A stretch of DNA of 64,000 nucleotides from Streptomyces odontomachi (GCF_024435355.1 NZ_JAMJWG010000029.1:1-64000), one strand, 5' to 3'; counted from the stretch's first letter, positions 18,584-27,698 are shown. Translations and numbers: made by a program. The notes: generated by a model not told the origin, from the sequence alone.

Positions 18584-19789
18584 ATGAAGGTTCTGTTCGT
18601 TCCGTGGGGGCTGGCCACCCACTACTTCCACATGGTGCCGCTGGCCTGGGCCATGCGGGCAGCCGGACACGACGTGCGGATCGCCAGCCAGCCGCCCTGC
18701 GCCGACGCCGTCAAGAGCACCGGCATGCTCCATGTGACCCTCGCCGAGGACCATGACTTCAACGCGGAGTTCGTGGCCCTCGCGGAGCGGCTGCGCGGCG
18801 CCCACAAGAAGCTCGACGAGAACGAGCTGAAGCTGAAGGTGACCGACGAGGACCGGGCCGCACTGCGCAAGATCCGCTTCGTGCCGTTCGTGAACTCCGC
18901 CATCCACATGGCCGACGACCTCGTGCGGTGCGCCGAGGAGTGGCGCCCCGACCTGATCGTGGCCGACCCGATCGTGCTCGCCGCCCCGCTCGCCGCCGAG
19001 ACGATCGGCGTCCCCATGGTGCACTACATGTGGGGGCCCGCACTGTCCCGCCAGATCGGCCTGCCGACCAACGGCGTCCCGGTCGACGAGTGGAGCGAGG
19101 ACCTGGTCGCCCTCTACGAGCGCCACGGGGTCAAGCCACGGCCCGAGTACCAGGTCGGCACCGTCGACACCTGCACGGCCGACCTCCAGATCCCGTCGGT
19201 CACGGACCGCATCCCGATGCGCTACGTGCCCTACAACGGTCCCGGTGAGGTGCCCGGCTGGCTCGCCGAGCGGCCCAAGCGGCCCCGTGTCTGCGTCACC
19301 TGGGGCACCACCACCACCGAGATGGCCGGAGACGGCAACTTCGCGATTCCGACCATCCTCAAGGGCCTGGCGGAACTCGACGTGGAGGTCGTGCTCGCGG
19401 TCGGAGCCGCCGAGCGTGAGCGGCTGACCGACCTGCCCGACTTCGCCCGCGTCGTCACGGGCATGCCGCTGAACCTGCTGCTGCCCACCTGCGACGGGCT
19501 CATCCACCAGGGCGGCTCCGGCACCCTGCTCACGGCGGCGGCGCTCGGCGTGCCGCAGACGATCGTCGTCACCATGCCCTACCAGCAGCTGAACGCCAAG
19601 CAGCTGGCCAACGTCGGCTGCGGCATCCAGCTGTTCTCCCGGGACATCGTGGAGGACCGGATCGCCTCGGCCGTCTCCAGCATCCTCTACGACGATGCCA
19701 TCCGGGCCTCGTCGCAGCGGCTGCGCGAGGAGATCGGCGCCCAGCCGACGCCGGCCGAGACGGTCGGCACACTCGAGAAACTGATCTAG
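18584..19789 (+). CDS. Glycosyltransferase, EryCIII-like GT1 family (second copy)
   Basis: A 401-residue GT-B enzyme and paralogue of the one at 14541, with the same N-terminal pattern (MKVLFVPWGLATHYFHMVPL). Unlike its paralogue it keeps the canonical donor-site block near residue 307: LIHQGGSGTLLTAAALGVPQ, with the His present. The usual DQ of the following P-x-x-DQ-x-x-NA element reads YQQLNA. The ATG is preceded by AAAGGAA at good spacing. It is 76 bp after the 3-ketoreductase and 8 bp before the thymidylyltransferase, so it is in the sugar operon. This is the better candidate of the two for attaching the first dideoxysugar; that assignment is inference. Confidence 0.93.
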   Translation: MKVLFVPWGLATHYFHMVPLAWAMRAAGHDVRIASQPPCADAVKSTGMLHVTLAEDHDFNAEFVALAERLRGAHKKLDENELKLKVTDEDRAALRKIRFVPFVNSAIHMADDLVRCAEEWRPDLIVADPIVLAAPLAAETIGVPMVHYMWGPALSRQIGLPTNGVPVDEWSEDLVALYERHGVKPRPEYQVGTVDTCTADLQIPSVTDRIPMRYVPYNGPGEVPGWLAERPKRPRVCVTWGTTTTEMAGDGNFAIPTILKGLAELDVEVVLAVGAAERERLTDLPDFARVVTGMPLNLLLPTCDGLIHQGGSGTLLTAAALGVPQTIVVTMPYQQLNAKQLANVGCGIQLFSRDIVEDRIASAVSSILYDDAIRASSQRLREEIGAQPTPAETVGTLEKLI

Positions 19790-19797
19790 GGGGGATC

Positions 19798-20871
19798 GTG
19801 AAGGCTCTCGTGTTGTCGGGCGGGGCGGGAACGCGACTGCGTCCGCTCAGCCACAGCACACCCAAGCAACTGGTGCCGGTCGCCGGCCGGCCCGTCCTCT
19901 TCCACGCTCTGGCCGAGCTGCGCTCCCTGGGCGTGCGGGAGGTCGGCGTCATCATCAGCGAGGGGACGCACGGCCAGCAGATCCGCATGGCGGTGGGGGA
20001 CGGGTCGCAGTTCGGCCTGGAGGTCACCTACCTGCCCCAGGACGCACCGCGCGGCCTGGCGCACTGCGTCATCATCGCCCGGGAGTTCCTCGCCGACGAC
20101 GACTTCGTGATGTACCTCGGCGACAACATCTTCGCCGGTGGCCTCGCCGAGCCGCTCCAGGCGTTCCGGGCCGACCAGCCGGCCGCGCAGCTCGTCGTCA
20201 CCAAGGTCGGCGACCCGTCCGCGTACGGCGTCGTCGAGGTGGCCTCCGACGGCCATGTGACGGGCCTCCAGGAGAAGCCGAAGGAGCCGCGCAGCGATCT
20301 CGCCGTGACCGGCGCCTACTTCTTCACGCCCGCCATCCACGAGGCGGTGCGGGCCATCGAGCCCAGCGCACGCGGCGAGCTGGAGATCACCGACGCCATC
20401 CAGTGGCTGGTGACCGGCGGGCAGGACGTGCGGGCCCGGCAGTTCGCCGGGTACTGGGCCGACACCGGCACCCTCGAATCCGTGCTCACCTGCAACCGGG
20501 TCCTGCTCGACGACCTCACCGGGGACGTGCGCGGCAGCGTCGACGAGGCGAGCGAGCTGTCCGGACCCGTCGTCGTCGAAGAGGGCGCGCGGGTGGTCCG
20601 CTCCCGGATCACCGGGCCGGTGATCATCGGGGCGGGCACCGTCGTCGAGGACAGCCGGGTGGGCCGCTTCACCTCGATCGGCAACGGCTGCCGGCTGCAC
20701 GACGCCGGAGTCGAGGACTCCATCCTGCTCGACCAGGCATCCGTGCACGGTGTCGGCACCCTGCACGGCTCCATCATCGGAAAGGCCGGGGACGTCCGCC
20801 GGCGTGAAGACGGTTCGGCGACGCACCGATTGCTCGTCGGCGACGACTCCAGAATCGATGTGCCAGCATGA
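19798..20871 (+). CDS. rmlA: Glucose-1-phosphate thymidylyltransferase
   Basis: Makes dTDP-glucose from dTTP and glucose-1-phosphate, the first step of the deoxysugar route. The N-terminus carries the nucleotidyltransferase signature GGAGTRLRPLSHSTPKQL (residues 7-24), then YLGDNIF for metal binding and EKPKEP. The C-terminal third has hexapeptide-like repeats of a left-handed beta-helix, so this is the long, StrD-like form common in secondary metabolism (357 residues). GTG start with a GGGGGGA site right upstream. The stop overlaps the start of the 4,6-dehydratase by 4 bp (ATGA), indicating translational coupling. Confidence 0.96.
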   Translation: MKALVLSGGAGTRLRPLSHSTPKQLVPVAGRPVLFHALAELRSLGVREVGVIISEGTHGQQIRMAVGDGSQFGLEVTYLPQDAPRGLAHCVIIAREFLADDDFVMYLGDNIFAGGLAEPLQAFRADQPAAQLVVTKVGDPSAYGVVEVASDGHVTGLQEKPKEPRSDLAVTGAYFFTPAIHEAVRAIEPSARGELEITDAIQWLVTGGQDVRARQFAGYWADTGTLESVLTCNRVLLDDLTGDVRGSVDEASELSGPVVVEEGARVVRSRITGPVIIGAGTVVEDSRVGRFTSIGNGCRLHDAGVEDSILLDQASVHGVGTLHGSIIGKAGDVRRREDGSATHRLLVGDDSRIDVPA

Positions 20872-21860
20872 AGAAGATCTTCGTCACCGGCGGTGCCGGT
20901 TTCATCGGATCGCATTTCGTCCGCAGCGTCCTGGCGGACCGCTATCCCGACCTGGCCGGCGCGCACGTCACCGTCCTGGACAAGCTGACCTACGCGGGCA
21001 ACCTGGCCAACCTGCCTCTGGAGAACCCGCGGCTGTCCTTCGTGCACGGCGACATCTGCGACGCCCGCCTGATGGCGTCTCTGGTGCCCGGGCACGAGAT
21101 CGTGGTGCACTTCGCCGCCGAGTCGCACGTCGACCGGTCGCTGATGAACGCCCAGCAGTTCGTCATGACCAACGTGCTGGGCACCCAGACCGTGCTGGAG
21201 GCCTGCCGGCTCGCCAAGGTCGAGCGGATCGTGCACATCTCCACCGACGAGGTCTACGGCTCCATCACCGAGGGCTCCTGGACCGAGCAGTCCCCGCTGG
21301 AGCCCAACTCGCCGTACGCCTCCTCCAAGGCGTCCTCCGACCTGATCGCCCGTTCGTACTGGCGCACCCATGGCCTGAACCTGTCGATCACCCGGTGCTC
21401 CAACAACTACGGCCCGTACCAGGACCGTGAAAAGGTCATCCCGCTCTTCATCACCAACCTGCTCGACGGCAGGGACGTACCCCTGTACGGAGACGGCCAC
21501 CATGTCCGGGAATGGCTGCATGTCGACGACCACTGCCGGGCCATCCAACTGGTCCTGGCTGACGGCAAGCCAGGGGGTATATATAACATCGGCGGCGGCG
21601 TCGAGCTTGCCAACCGTGACCTGACCAAGCGGTTGCTCGAACTGTGCGGTGCCGACTGGTCCCGGGTCAGTCATGTCCCGGACAGGAAGGCGCACGACGA
21701 GCGATACTCCGTGGACACGACCAAGATCCGCGAGGAGCTGGGCTTCGCCCCACAAGTCCCCTTCCAGCAAGGGCTGGCCGACGTGGTGGCGTGGTACGAC
21801 GACCACCGGACGTGGTGGGAACCCCAGCGCCGTCGTGCGGAACTGACCGGGAGCCGGTGA
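20868..21860 (+). CDS. rmlB: dTDP-glucose 4,6-dehydratase
   Basis: Converts dTDP-glucose to dTDP-4-keto-6-deoxyglucose, the branch-point intermediate for all the later sugar genes here. Visible motifs of the extended short-chain dehydrogenase family: GGAGFIGSHF at residues 7-16 for NAD binding, HFAAESHVDRS, the catalytic TDEVYG near residue 125, and SPYASSKASSD with the YxxxK pair near 150. Length 330 fits. It overlaps the thymidylyltransferase stop by 4 bp and is followed after 36 bp by the exporter. Confidence 0.97.
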   Translation: MKKIFVTGGAGFIGSHFVRSVLADRYPDLAGAHVTVLDKLTYAGNLANLPLENPRLSFVHGDICDARLMASLVPGHEIVVHFAAESHVDRSLMNAQQFVMTNVLGTQTVLEACRLAKVERIVHISTDEVYGSITEGSWTEQSPLEPNSPYASSKASSDLIARSYWRTHGLNLSITRCSNNYGPYQDREKVIPLFITNLLDGRDVPLYGDGHHVREWLHVDDHCRAIQLVLADGKPGGIYNIGGGVELANRDLTKRLLELCGADWSRVSHVPDRKAHDERYSVDTTKIREELGFAPQVPFQQGLADVVAWYDDHRTWWEPQRRRAELTGSR

Positions 21861-21896
21861 ACCGGCCCCCCTTTCGGACAACATAAGGACTAACCA

Positions 21897-23399
21897 GTGG
21901 CAGCAGCGCAGGCCGCACCTGCAAGTGCACCCGCACAGGGCGCCCAGGCCAACACGCGTGTAGGTCTCCCCCCAGCGGTCATGAAACTCGTGGGTGTCAT
22001 TCTGCTAGGCACGGTCCTCGTGCAGCTGGATGCCACGATGACCAACATCGCGCTGAACACCTTGAAGGACACCTTCAAGATTCAGCTGTCGACCCTCCAG
22101 TGGTTCGGCACCGGCTACATGCTGGCGATGGCCTGCGTCATCCCGGCCACCGGCTGGGTGATGGTGCGATTCGGAGCCCGGAACGTCTGGATGGGCTGTA
22201 CCGCCCTGTTCCTGGTGGGCTCGGCCCTCTGCGGCATGGCGTGGTCGGCGCAGAGCCTGATCGCGTTCCGCGTGATACAGGGCCTGGCCGGCGGCATGGT
22301 CCTCCCGCTGGGCACCGCGATCCTCGCCCAGGCCGCCGGTCGGGAGAACCTCGGCCGTGTCATGAGCCTGATCGGCATCCCGGCGGCCATCGGCCCGGTG
22401 CTCGGGCCGATCCTCGGTGGCCTGATCATCGACGGTCCCGGCTGGCGCTGGATCTTCTACGTCAACGTGCCGATCTGCGTGCTCGCCATCGCCTTCGCCC
22501 GCAAGATGCCCAACCAGAAGATCCCGATCCGCAAGAAGCTCGACTGGTTCGGCATGCTGCTGCTCTCGCCCGCGTGCGGCGTGATCGTCTACGGCTTCTC
22601 CGACGCGGGCAGCAAGGCCTCCTTCACCGCCGAGCGCCCGCTGCTGATGATCGGCGTCGGCCTCCTGCTGGTCGTCGCCTTCACCGTGTACGCCCTGAAG
22701 AAGCGCAAGGGCGAGCCGATCATCGACCTGCGGCTGCTGAAGGTCCGCTCCTTCGCCGCCTCGTCGCTGGTGCTGTTCCTCGCCAGCATCGCGCTGTTCG
22801 GAGCGATGGCGGTACTGCCCATGTACTTCCAGCAGGTGCGTGGCTACGACCCGCTCAAGGCGGGTCTGCTGCTCTTCCCGCTGGGCGCCGGCATGGGCCT
22901 GTCGCTGCGCTTCACGCCCAAGCTCATCCGCCGCTTCCTGCCGCGCTCGATCATGCAGGCCGGGCTGGTGCTGACCGCCATCGGCATCGTCGTCTACACC
23001 CAGCTCACCCCGGGCACCAATCAGATCCTGCTGAGCGGGGCACTGGTCGTGAACGGCCTCGGCATCGGCGCCGTCATCGTGCCGGCGATGACGGCCGCGC
23101 TACGGGACATGCCGCCCGCTTCGATCCCCGGCGCGACCGCCGAGAACCGGGTGTTCATGCAGCTCGGCAGCTCGTTCGGGTCCGCGGTGCTGCTGGTCGT
23201 GCTGCAAACCCGCTTCAAGAAGATCCCCGACATCATGAAGGCGACGAAGGGCAAGGCCGACGTCCACGACCTGATCGCCGACGCCTTCGCGAACAGTTTC
23301 TACTGGGTCATGGGCTTCGCCGTGGCCGCGATGATCGCCAGCGTGCTGATGCCGGGCCGCAAGAGCGGCAGGCACGCCCGTCCGCGCCGCTGGTCCTGA
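21897..23399 (+). CDS. MFS drug-exporter family transporter (DHA2-like)
   Basis: A 500-residue multi-pass membrane protein predicted to export the finished product by proton antiport. Hydrophobic segments run the whole length after a 30-residue Ala-rich N-terminus. The first membrane segment carries LDATMTNIALNTL, the DHA2 form of motif D, and the fifth carries GPVLGPILGG, the antiporter motif C. GTG start with AAGGAC about 6 bp upstream. It sits in the middle of the sugar genes, so it probably doubles as self-resistance. The substrate is inferred from location. Confidence 0.92.
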   Translation: MAAAQAAPASAPAQGAQANTRVGLPPAVMKLVGVILLGTVLVQLDATMTNIALNTLKDTFKIQLSTLQWFGTGYMLAMACVIPATGWVMVRFGARNVWMGCTALFLVGSALCGMAWSAQSLIAFRVIQGLAGGMVLPLGTAILAQAAGRENLGRVMSLIGIPAAIGPVLGPILGGLIIDGPGWRWIFYVNVPICVLAIAFARKMPNQKIPIRKKLDWFGMLLLSPACGVIVYGFSDAGSKASFTAERPLLMIGVGLLLVVAFTVYALKKRKGEPIIDLRLLKVRSFAASSLVLFLASIALFGAMAVLPMYFQQVRGYDPLKAGLLLFPLGAGMGLSLRFTPKLIRRFLPRSIMQAGLVLTAIGIVVYTQLTPGTNQILLSGALVVNGLGIGAVIVPAMTAALRDMPPASIPGATAENRVFMQLGSSFGSAVLLVVLQTRFKKIPDIMKATKGKADVHDLIADAFANSFYWVMGFAVAAMIASVLMPGRKSGRHARPRRWS

Positions 23400-23486
23400 T
23401 CGCCCCCGCCGCGCCCCCCGGCGGCCCTCCGGGAGTGCCCCCGACCCCGGATGCCCCTGACCCATCGACCCAAGGAAGTAGGAACC

Positions 23487-24434
23487 ATGTCGGCCGAAGT
23501 GCCCTCCCGTCCCCTACGCACGGTCGCCGTCATCGGTGCCACCGGCTGCGTCGGCAGAGAGGTGTGTGCGGCGTTCGCGCGCCAGGGCCACGACGTCCTG
23601 GCGATCGCCCGTCGCCATGTACCGCACATGGACGCGTACAAGTTCGCCGAGCTCGACCTGGCGGCCGTCGAACCGGCCGAGCTCGCCGAGCTGCTGACGG
23701 CGCACCAGGTCGACGTGGTCGTCAACGCGGCGGGCAGCTGGGTGTCCACCGAGGCCGAGATGGACCAGGCCCACGTGCGGCTGGTGGAGAACCTGGTGGC
23801 CGCCGGAGTCCTGCTGCCGAGGCCGCCACGGATCGTCCAGATGGGCTCGATCCACGAGTACGGCATGCTGCCGAACGGCACCTCCGTCGCCGAGACGGCC
23901 CCCTGCGAACCGGACACGCCGTACGCCCGCACCAAGCTCGCCGGCGCCCGGACGCTGCTGGACGCCACCCGCGAGGGCCGCGCCGACGGGGTCGTCCTGC
24001 GCCTGGTCAACGTCTGCGGGCCGCACACGTCGACGGCGAGCTTCCTCGGCGCGGTCACCGCGAAGCTGCGCAGCACGTCCGTCGAGAAGCCCCTGGAACT
24101 CGACATCGCCGACGCGCGACGCGACTTCGTCGACGTACGGGACGTGGCGGACGCCGCCGTGCTCGCCGCCGAGCGGCCGGTCGCCGGCGAGATCATCAAC
24201 ATCGGCCGCGGTCAGGCCGTCGCCATCAGCGAGCTGGTGTCCCTGCTGGTGTCAGCGGCCGGGCTGCCCGCGGACGTGATCCGCGTCCGCGGTACCGAGG
24301 TGACCACCCAGAACGGGAACAAGGTCTGGATCCAGGCGGACGTCTCCCGCGCCGCCGAACTGCTGGGTTGGCGCCCGCGGGTCGATCTCGCGGCGTCGAT
24401 GCGCGGGATGTGGGAGGCGGCGGCTCAGGAGTGA
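23487..24434 (+). CDS. NDP-hexose 4-ketoreductase (SDR family)
   Basis: An NAD(P)-dependent extended short-chain dehydrogenase of 315 residues, expected to reduce the 4-keto group of the dideoxysugar as the last step before transfer. It has GATGCVGREV near residue 17 for the cofactor, an MGSIHEYG segment at the catalytic Ser/Thr position, and TPYARTKLAG with the YxxxK pair near 150. ATG at 23487 follows AAGGAAGTAGGA. It is 87 bp after the exporter. Homologues exist that act as epimerases, so the reductase role rests on the pathway context: a 4-keto sugar is produced and no other 4-reductase is present. Confidence 0.85.
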   Translation: MSAEVPSRPLRTVAVIGATGCVGREVCAAFARQGHDVLAIARRHVPHMDAYKFAELDLAAVEPAELAELLTAHQVDVVVNAAGSWVSTEAEMDQAHVRLVENLVAAGVLLPRPPRIVQMGSIHEYGMLPNGTSVAETAPCEPDTPYARTKLAGARTLLDATREGRADGVVLRLVNVCGPHTSTASFLGAVTAKLRSTSVEKPLELDIADARRDFVDVRDVADAAVLAAERPVAGEIINIGRGQAVAISELVSLLVSAAGLPADVIRVRGTEVTTQNGNKVWIQADVSRAAELLGWRPRVDLAASMRGMWEAAAQE

Positions 24435-24614
24435 CGGCGTCTGCTGACGGACCAGGTCACGCGGTGACCCGCCGCGCCGACGCACGCACTCCAGCCGGTC
24501 GCCGCGCACCGCCACGGTGCGGTGAACAAGCCATCAGAAGCCCGTCGGACGGGCCCGCGCGCCGGGCGTGGCCGTGCTCGTACGACGGACAGTCGAAGGA
24601 AGGCCCCAGCCGGG

Positions 24615-25241
24615 ATGCAGGTACGTCAGCTCGCCGTGCGCGACACATATGTGATCACCCCGAAGGTGTTCCGGGACGACCGTGGCCTGGTCGTCTCGCA
24701 CTACCGGGAAGAGCCGTTCGCCACGGTGACCGGGCGGCCGTTGTTCCCCGTCGCGCACGCCAGCCACAGTGAGTCGTGCCGCGGCACCGTGCGCGGCATC
24801 CACTTCACCGCGACCCCGCCGGGCACCGCGAAGTACGTCTACTGCCCGCGCGGCAGAACCCTCGACATGGTCGTCGACCTGCGCCTCGGCTCGCCCACCT
24901 TCGGCACCTGGGACAGCGTCGTGATCGACCCCGTGGACTTCGAGGCGCTGTACCTGCCGGTGGGCGTCGGGCACGCCTGCGTGGCACTCGAGGACGACAC
25001 CATCGTCACCTACATGTGGTCCGGGGACTACGTCGCCGAGCAGGAGCTGGCCATCGACATCTTCGACCCCGCGATCGGACTGCCGATCCCCGACGACATC
25101 GAGCCGCTGCTCTCCGGCCGCGACCGCGGCGCGCCGACGCTCGCCGAGGCGGAGGCGCGCGGCCTGCTGCCCCGGTACGAGGAGTGCCAGAAACTCGACG
25201 AGGCCCTCGCGTCGGCCTGGGGGCGTCCGACCGGCACCTAG
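24615..25241 (+). CDS. dTDP-4-keto-6-deoxyhexose 3,5- or 5-epimerase (RmlC-like)
   Basis: Cupin-fold epimerase of 208 residues that would convert the D-sugar intermediate to the L series. The catalytic His lies in RGTVRGIHF near residue 63; VVDLRLGSPTFG and YLPVGVGHACVALEDD are the expected following blocks. With a 2,3-dehydratase in the same pathway C3 is already processed, so 5-epimerisation is the likelier use; that is inference. The ATG is placed by the family N-terminus; the GGAAGG upstream is 11 bp away, slightly long. It is the last gene of the rightward sugar block and faces the sulfotransferase. Confidence 0.9.
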   Translation: MQVRQLAVRDTYVITPKVFRDDRGLVVSHYREEPFATVTGRPLFPVAHASHSESCRGTVRGIHFTATPPGTAKYVYCPRGRTLDMVVDLRLGSPTFGTWDSVVIDPVDFEALYLPVGVGHACVALEDDTIVTYMWSGDYVAEQELAIDIFDPAIGLPIPDDIEPLLSGRDRGAPTLAEAEARGLLPRYEECQKLDEALASAWGRPTGT

Positions 25242-25273
25242 GGTCCGGCGGCGGGCCCCGATACCGGAACGCC

Positions 25274-25347
25274 GCCGCCCGACCGGTGCGGGACCGGCCG
25301 GGCGGCGACGGAGGATGGACGGGTCGGGGGCCGGTCGCCCGGCCCCC
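25274..25347. terminator. Bidirectional terminator hairpins
   Basis: Two strong inverted repeats lie between convergent genes: GCCGCCCGaCCGG/CCGGcCGGGCGGC (25274-25306) and a perfect 9-bp stem GGGGGCCGG-tcgc-CCGGCCCCC (25326-25347). They sit between the epimerase stop and the sulfotransferase stop. Confidence 0.75.
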
Positions 25348-25356
25348 GCAAGAACG

Positions 25357-26616
25357 TCAGTGCACGTTCTCCTCGCGCAGGTCGAAGCGGGCCAGGTACT
25401 CCGCGCGTGCCGCACGCCGCTCGTCCACGTCGAGACCGAGGTCCGTCAGACGGTAGTCCACCCGGCCGTGCCGGCCGCGGCGGTGCGTCGCCAGGTACTC
25501 CTCGATCGCGGCCTGCGCCTCGGCCGTGTACGGCTGCCCGACCGTCTCGTAGATGCGCCGCACCGTGCCCGTCTCGTCCGCCATGAACTCGTGGAAGCGC
25601 ACGTCGATCGACTGCTCCGCCGGCACCAGTTCGCGGTCGCGCATGCAGCCGTCCAGCAGGTCCTGAAGCCGCGCGGCCCAGTACTTGCCCACCGCGTGCG
25701 GGTCGGGGGTCGCCGTGGTCATGCGCAGCGCGTAGCAGACCATGGTCGCCATCGACGCGGTCACGGCGACCGGGTCACGGTGCGTGAAGACGACGCGGGC
25801 GTCCGGGAAGACGTTCATCAGCGGGCGGATCTGCTCCAGGTGCTGCGGGCACTTCAGGATCCACCGCGTGCCGGCCTTCTCACCGCGCAGCCAGGTCATG
25901 ACCTGCATGGCACGCTTAAGGTAGGCGTACGCGGGCGTGTGGTCCTGGGCGAGGTACCAGTCGCGGTACGACGGCGCCAGCACCTGGGTCTCGAAGTGCA
26001 TCGAGGCGAACTCCAGCGCCAGCACGTTCAGTTCCTCGTGCGCGTACGTGGGCGTGAAGTCCAGCATCCGCTTGAAGTGCGGCATCGCCTTGTGCATCAG
26101 GTCCAGCGTGCCGGCGGCGCGGGCGAGCCGCGGCGCCGGGTCGTCCAGCGCCTCACCGGGCGGCGGCACCGGCTCGTTGGCCTCCCACAGCTGCAACTCG
26201 CGCATCGCGGGGTCGGCGGACAGCACGTTGTGCAGGTGCGTCGAACCGGTGCGGAACAGGCCGGTGATCACGATCGGCTTCTCGATCGGCACCTCGAGGA
26301 TCTCCGGGTGCTGGCGCACCAGGTCCTCGATGCGCAGCCGGTTCTTCAGCAGCTCGACCATGGAGAAGTACTGCGCGGTGCGGCCGGAGTCGCTCAGCCC
26401 CGCCTCGTTCTCCAGCGCCTCGCAGAGCACGCCGAGGCCTTCCTTGAAGCTCGGGTCGCCGAACTCGCTCAGGCCGGTCTGCTCGGTGGCGGCCTCCAGC
26501 AGCGCGCTGGGCTCGAAGGGGAGGTTCGGCGCCATGGTGGCCATCGCGTCGAAGATCTCCCGAACCTCGGGTGAGAACTCCGGCTGCGCCAGATCCTCAA
26601 TGTGTACGGTGTCCAC
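25357..26616 (-). CDS. PAPS-dependent sulfotransferase
   Basis: Transfers sulfate from PAPS to a hydroxyl group; a cytoplasmic tailoring enzyme. The 419-residue protein has the 5'-phosphosulfate loop in GLFRTGSTHLHNVL (near residue 118) and the 3'-phosphate-binding block RVVFTHRDPVAVTAS (near residue 277), the two hallmarks of the bacterial sulfotransferase family. GTG at 26616 is chosen because GGAG lies 6 bp upstream. It converges on the sugar genes, so it is probably part of the same cluster, but it could be a neighbour with another substrate. A 13-bp direct repeat upstream may be its regulatory site. Confidence 0.9.
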   Translation of the reverse strand: MDTVHIEDLAQPEFSPEVREIFDAMATMAPNLPFEPSALLEAATEQTGLSEFGDPSFKEGLGVLCEALENEAGLSDSGRTAQYFSMVELLKNRLRIEDLVRQHPEILEVPIEKPIVITGLFRTGSTHLHNVLSADPAMRELQLWEANEPVPPPGEALDDPAPRLARAAGTLDLMHKAMPHFKRMLDFTPTYAHEELNVLALEFASMHFETQVLAPSYRDWYLAQDHTPAYAYLKRAMQVMTWLRGEKAGTRWILKCPQHLEQIRPLMNVFPDARVVFTHRDPVAVTASMATMVCYALRMTTATPDPHAVGKYWAARLQDLLDGCMRDRELVPAEQSIDVRFHEFMADETGTVRRIYETVGQPYTAEAQAAIEEYLATHRRGRHGRVDYRLTDLGLDVDERRAARAEYLARFDLREENVH

Positions 26617-26641
26617 CCATCACTCCGTTCTTGTCCCCCTG

Positions 26642-26679
26642 GGGGCGACTCACGTCCTGGCCCCGCGGGGCGACTCACG
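26642..26679 (-). promoter_or_regulatory. 13-bp direct repeat upstream of the sulfotransferase
   Basis: GGGGCGACTCACG occurs at 26642-26654 and 26667-26679, 25 bp apart, about 30-60 bp before the start codon. Direct repeats of this kind are used by several activator families. No binding protein can be named. The rest of the 302-bp gap shows no gene. Confidence 0.4.
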
Positions 26680-26918
26680 ATCATCCCGGGATGGCGGCGG
26701 TCCGGTGGTTGCACTCCGAGAGGCGGTCCACGCTGCGGCGGTACGGTCGGTGCACCCCCGGCGGGCGAATGCCCGTGCGGGCCGGGCGGATTCCTCCACC
26801 ATCGAATCACTACCCAGGTTCTCGCCCCGTCCTTAAGGTCCGCTAACCCGCGGCAAAAATGTCGGCGGTGATTTTTCCCGGTCGGGGCGGGATGGCCGTC
26901 CCGCCGGCCTCGTCGCGT

Positions 26919-27698
26919 TCATCCGGCACCGTGGTGACCTTCGGTGCCGTGGTGCTCTTCGGCACCGCCGGGCCCATCGGCGCCCGCGTGTTCCTCGGCA
27001 TCGACGGCGTCAGGGGTATCAGCGGTGTCACGGGCATCGGCGTCGATGGCGTCGATGAGATCGAGGAGGCTGCTGAGGTCGCCGAACCCGGTCATCGCGG
27101 CCTGCCCCGGCCGGGTCCCGGCGGCCTCCGCGCGACGCTGTTCCAGGAAGGCGCGGGTCTCCGCGAGGTAGTCGCGCGCCATCAGGTGGTCCATCACCAG
27201 CGACCACCACGCCTCCGCATCACGGAAGGCAACCGGGTCCAACTCCTCCAACACCCGGGACAGCTCCTCGGTGCGCTCGCGGAGCGCGTCGTCACCGGGC
27301 GCGGCCTGGAGCGCCGCCTGACGCAGCCTGATCCCGTGCAGGAACGCCACGAAGCTCTCCAGGGAGCTGTTGATCTGCTCGGCCTGCGGCTCCTCGTCGA
27401 GCGAGAGCAGGCCGACGGCACCGCTGCGCAGATCGAGGAAGTACCGGCCGCCCGGCACCCCGCCGAGGATCAGGATGTCGACGTCCCCGTGTCCCGTCTC
27501 GCACACCACGAGGGAGCCGACCTGGAGTTCGTCGACGATGTCGGCGGTGAACGCCTCGTCGGCGCGCACCGGCAGCCCGACTTCGGAGAGGATGCGCGCG
27601 TCCGTGTCGGAGAGCCCCTTCGCACGGGCCTGCATCACGTCCAGCAGTATCAGGCCCTCGTCGCCGAACGCTTCGGTCATTTCTCGGTGGGTTACCAC
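26919..27698 (-). CDS. SUKH-4-like immunity protein
   Basis: A 259-residue protein resembling SUKH-4 family immunity proteins, which bind and block polymorphic toxins, often nucleases, inside the cell. The family look is in the middle: GSLVVCETGHGDVDILI, then GRYFLDLRSGAVGLL, then NSSLESFVAFLHGIR at about residues 75-150. The C-terminal 45 residues are low-complexity Asp/Ala followed by a His-rich end. GTG at 27698 is preferred because GAGAGG lies 11 bp upstream; ATG at 27680 is the alternative and lacks a good site. No toxin gene is next to it. The right end of the tnpB element stops directly before the ribosome-binding site, so the native promoter is probably displaced. Confidence 0.7.
   Translation of the reverse strand: MVTHREMTEAFGDEGLILLDVMQARAKGLSDTDARILSEVGLPVRADEAFTADIVDELQVGSLVVCETGHGDVDILILGGVPGGRYFLDLRSGAVGLLSLDEEPQAEQINSSLESFVAFLHGIRLRQAALQAAPGDDALRERTEELSRVLEELDPVAFRDAEAWWSLVMDHLMARDYLAETRAFLEQRRAEAAGTRPGQAAMTGFGDLSSLLDLIDAIDADARDTADTPDAVDAEEHAGADGPGGAEEHHGTEGHHGAG

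Noticed and set aside
22100..24772. Open frame of 890 codons overlapping the MFS exporter, 4-ketoreductase and epimerase
   Set aside because: It crosses three real genes with clear motifs and proper starts in other frames.
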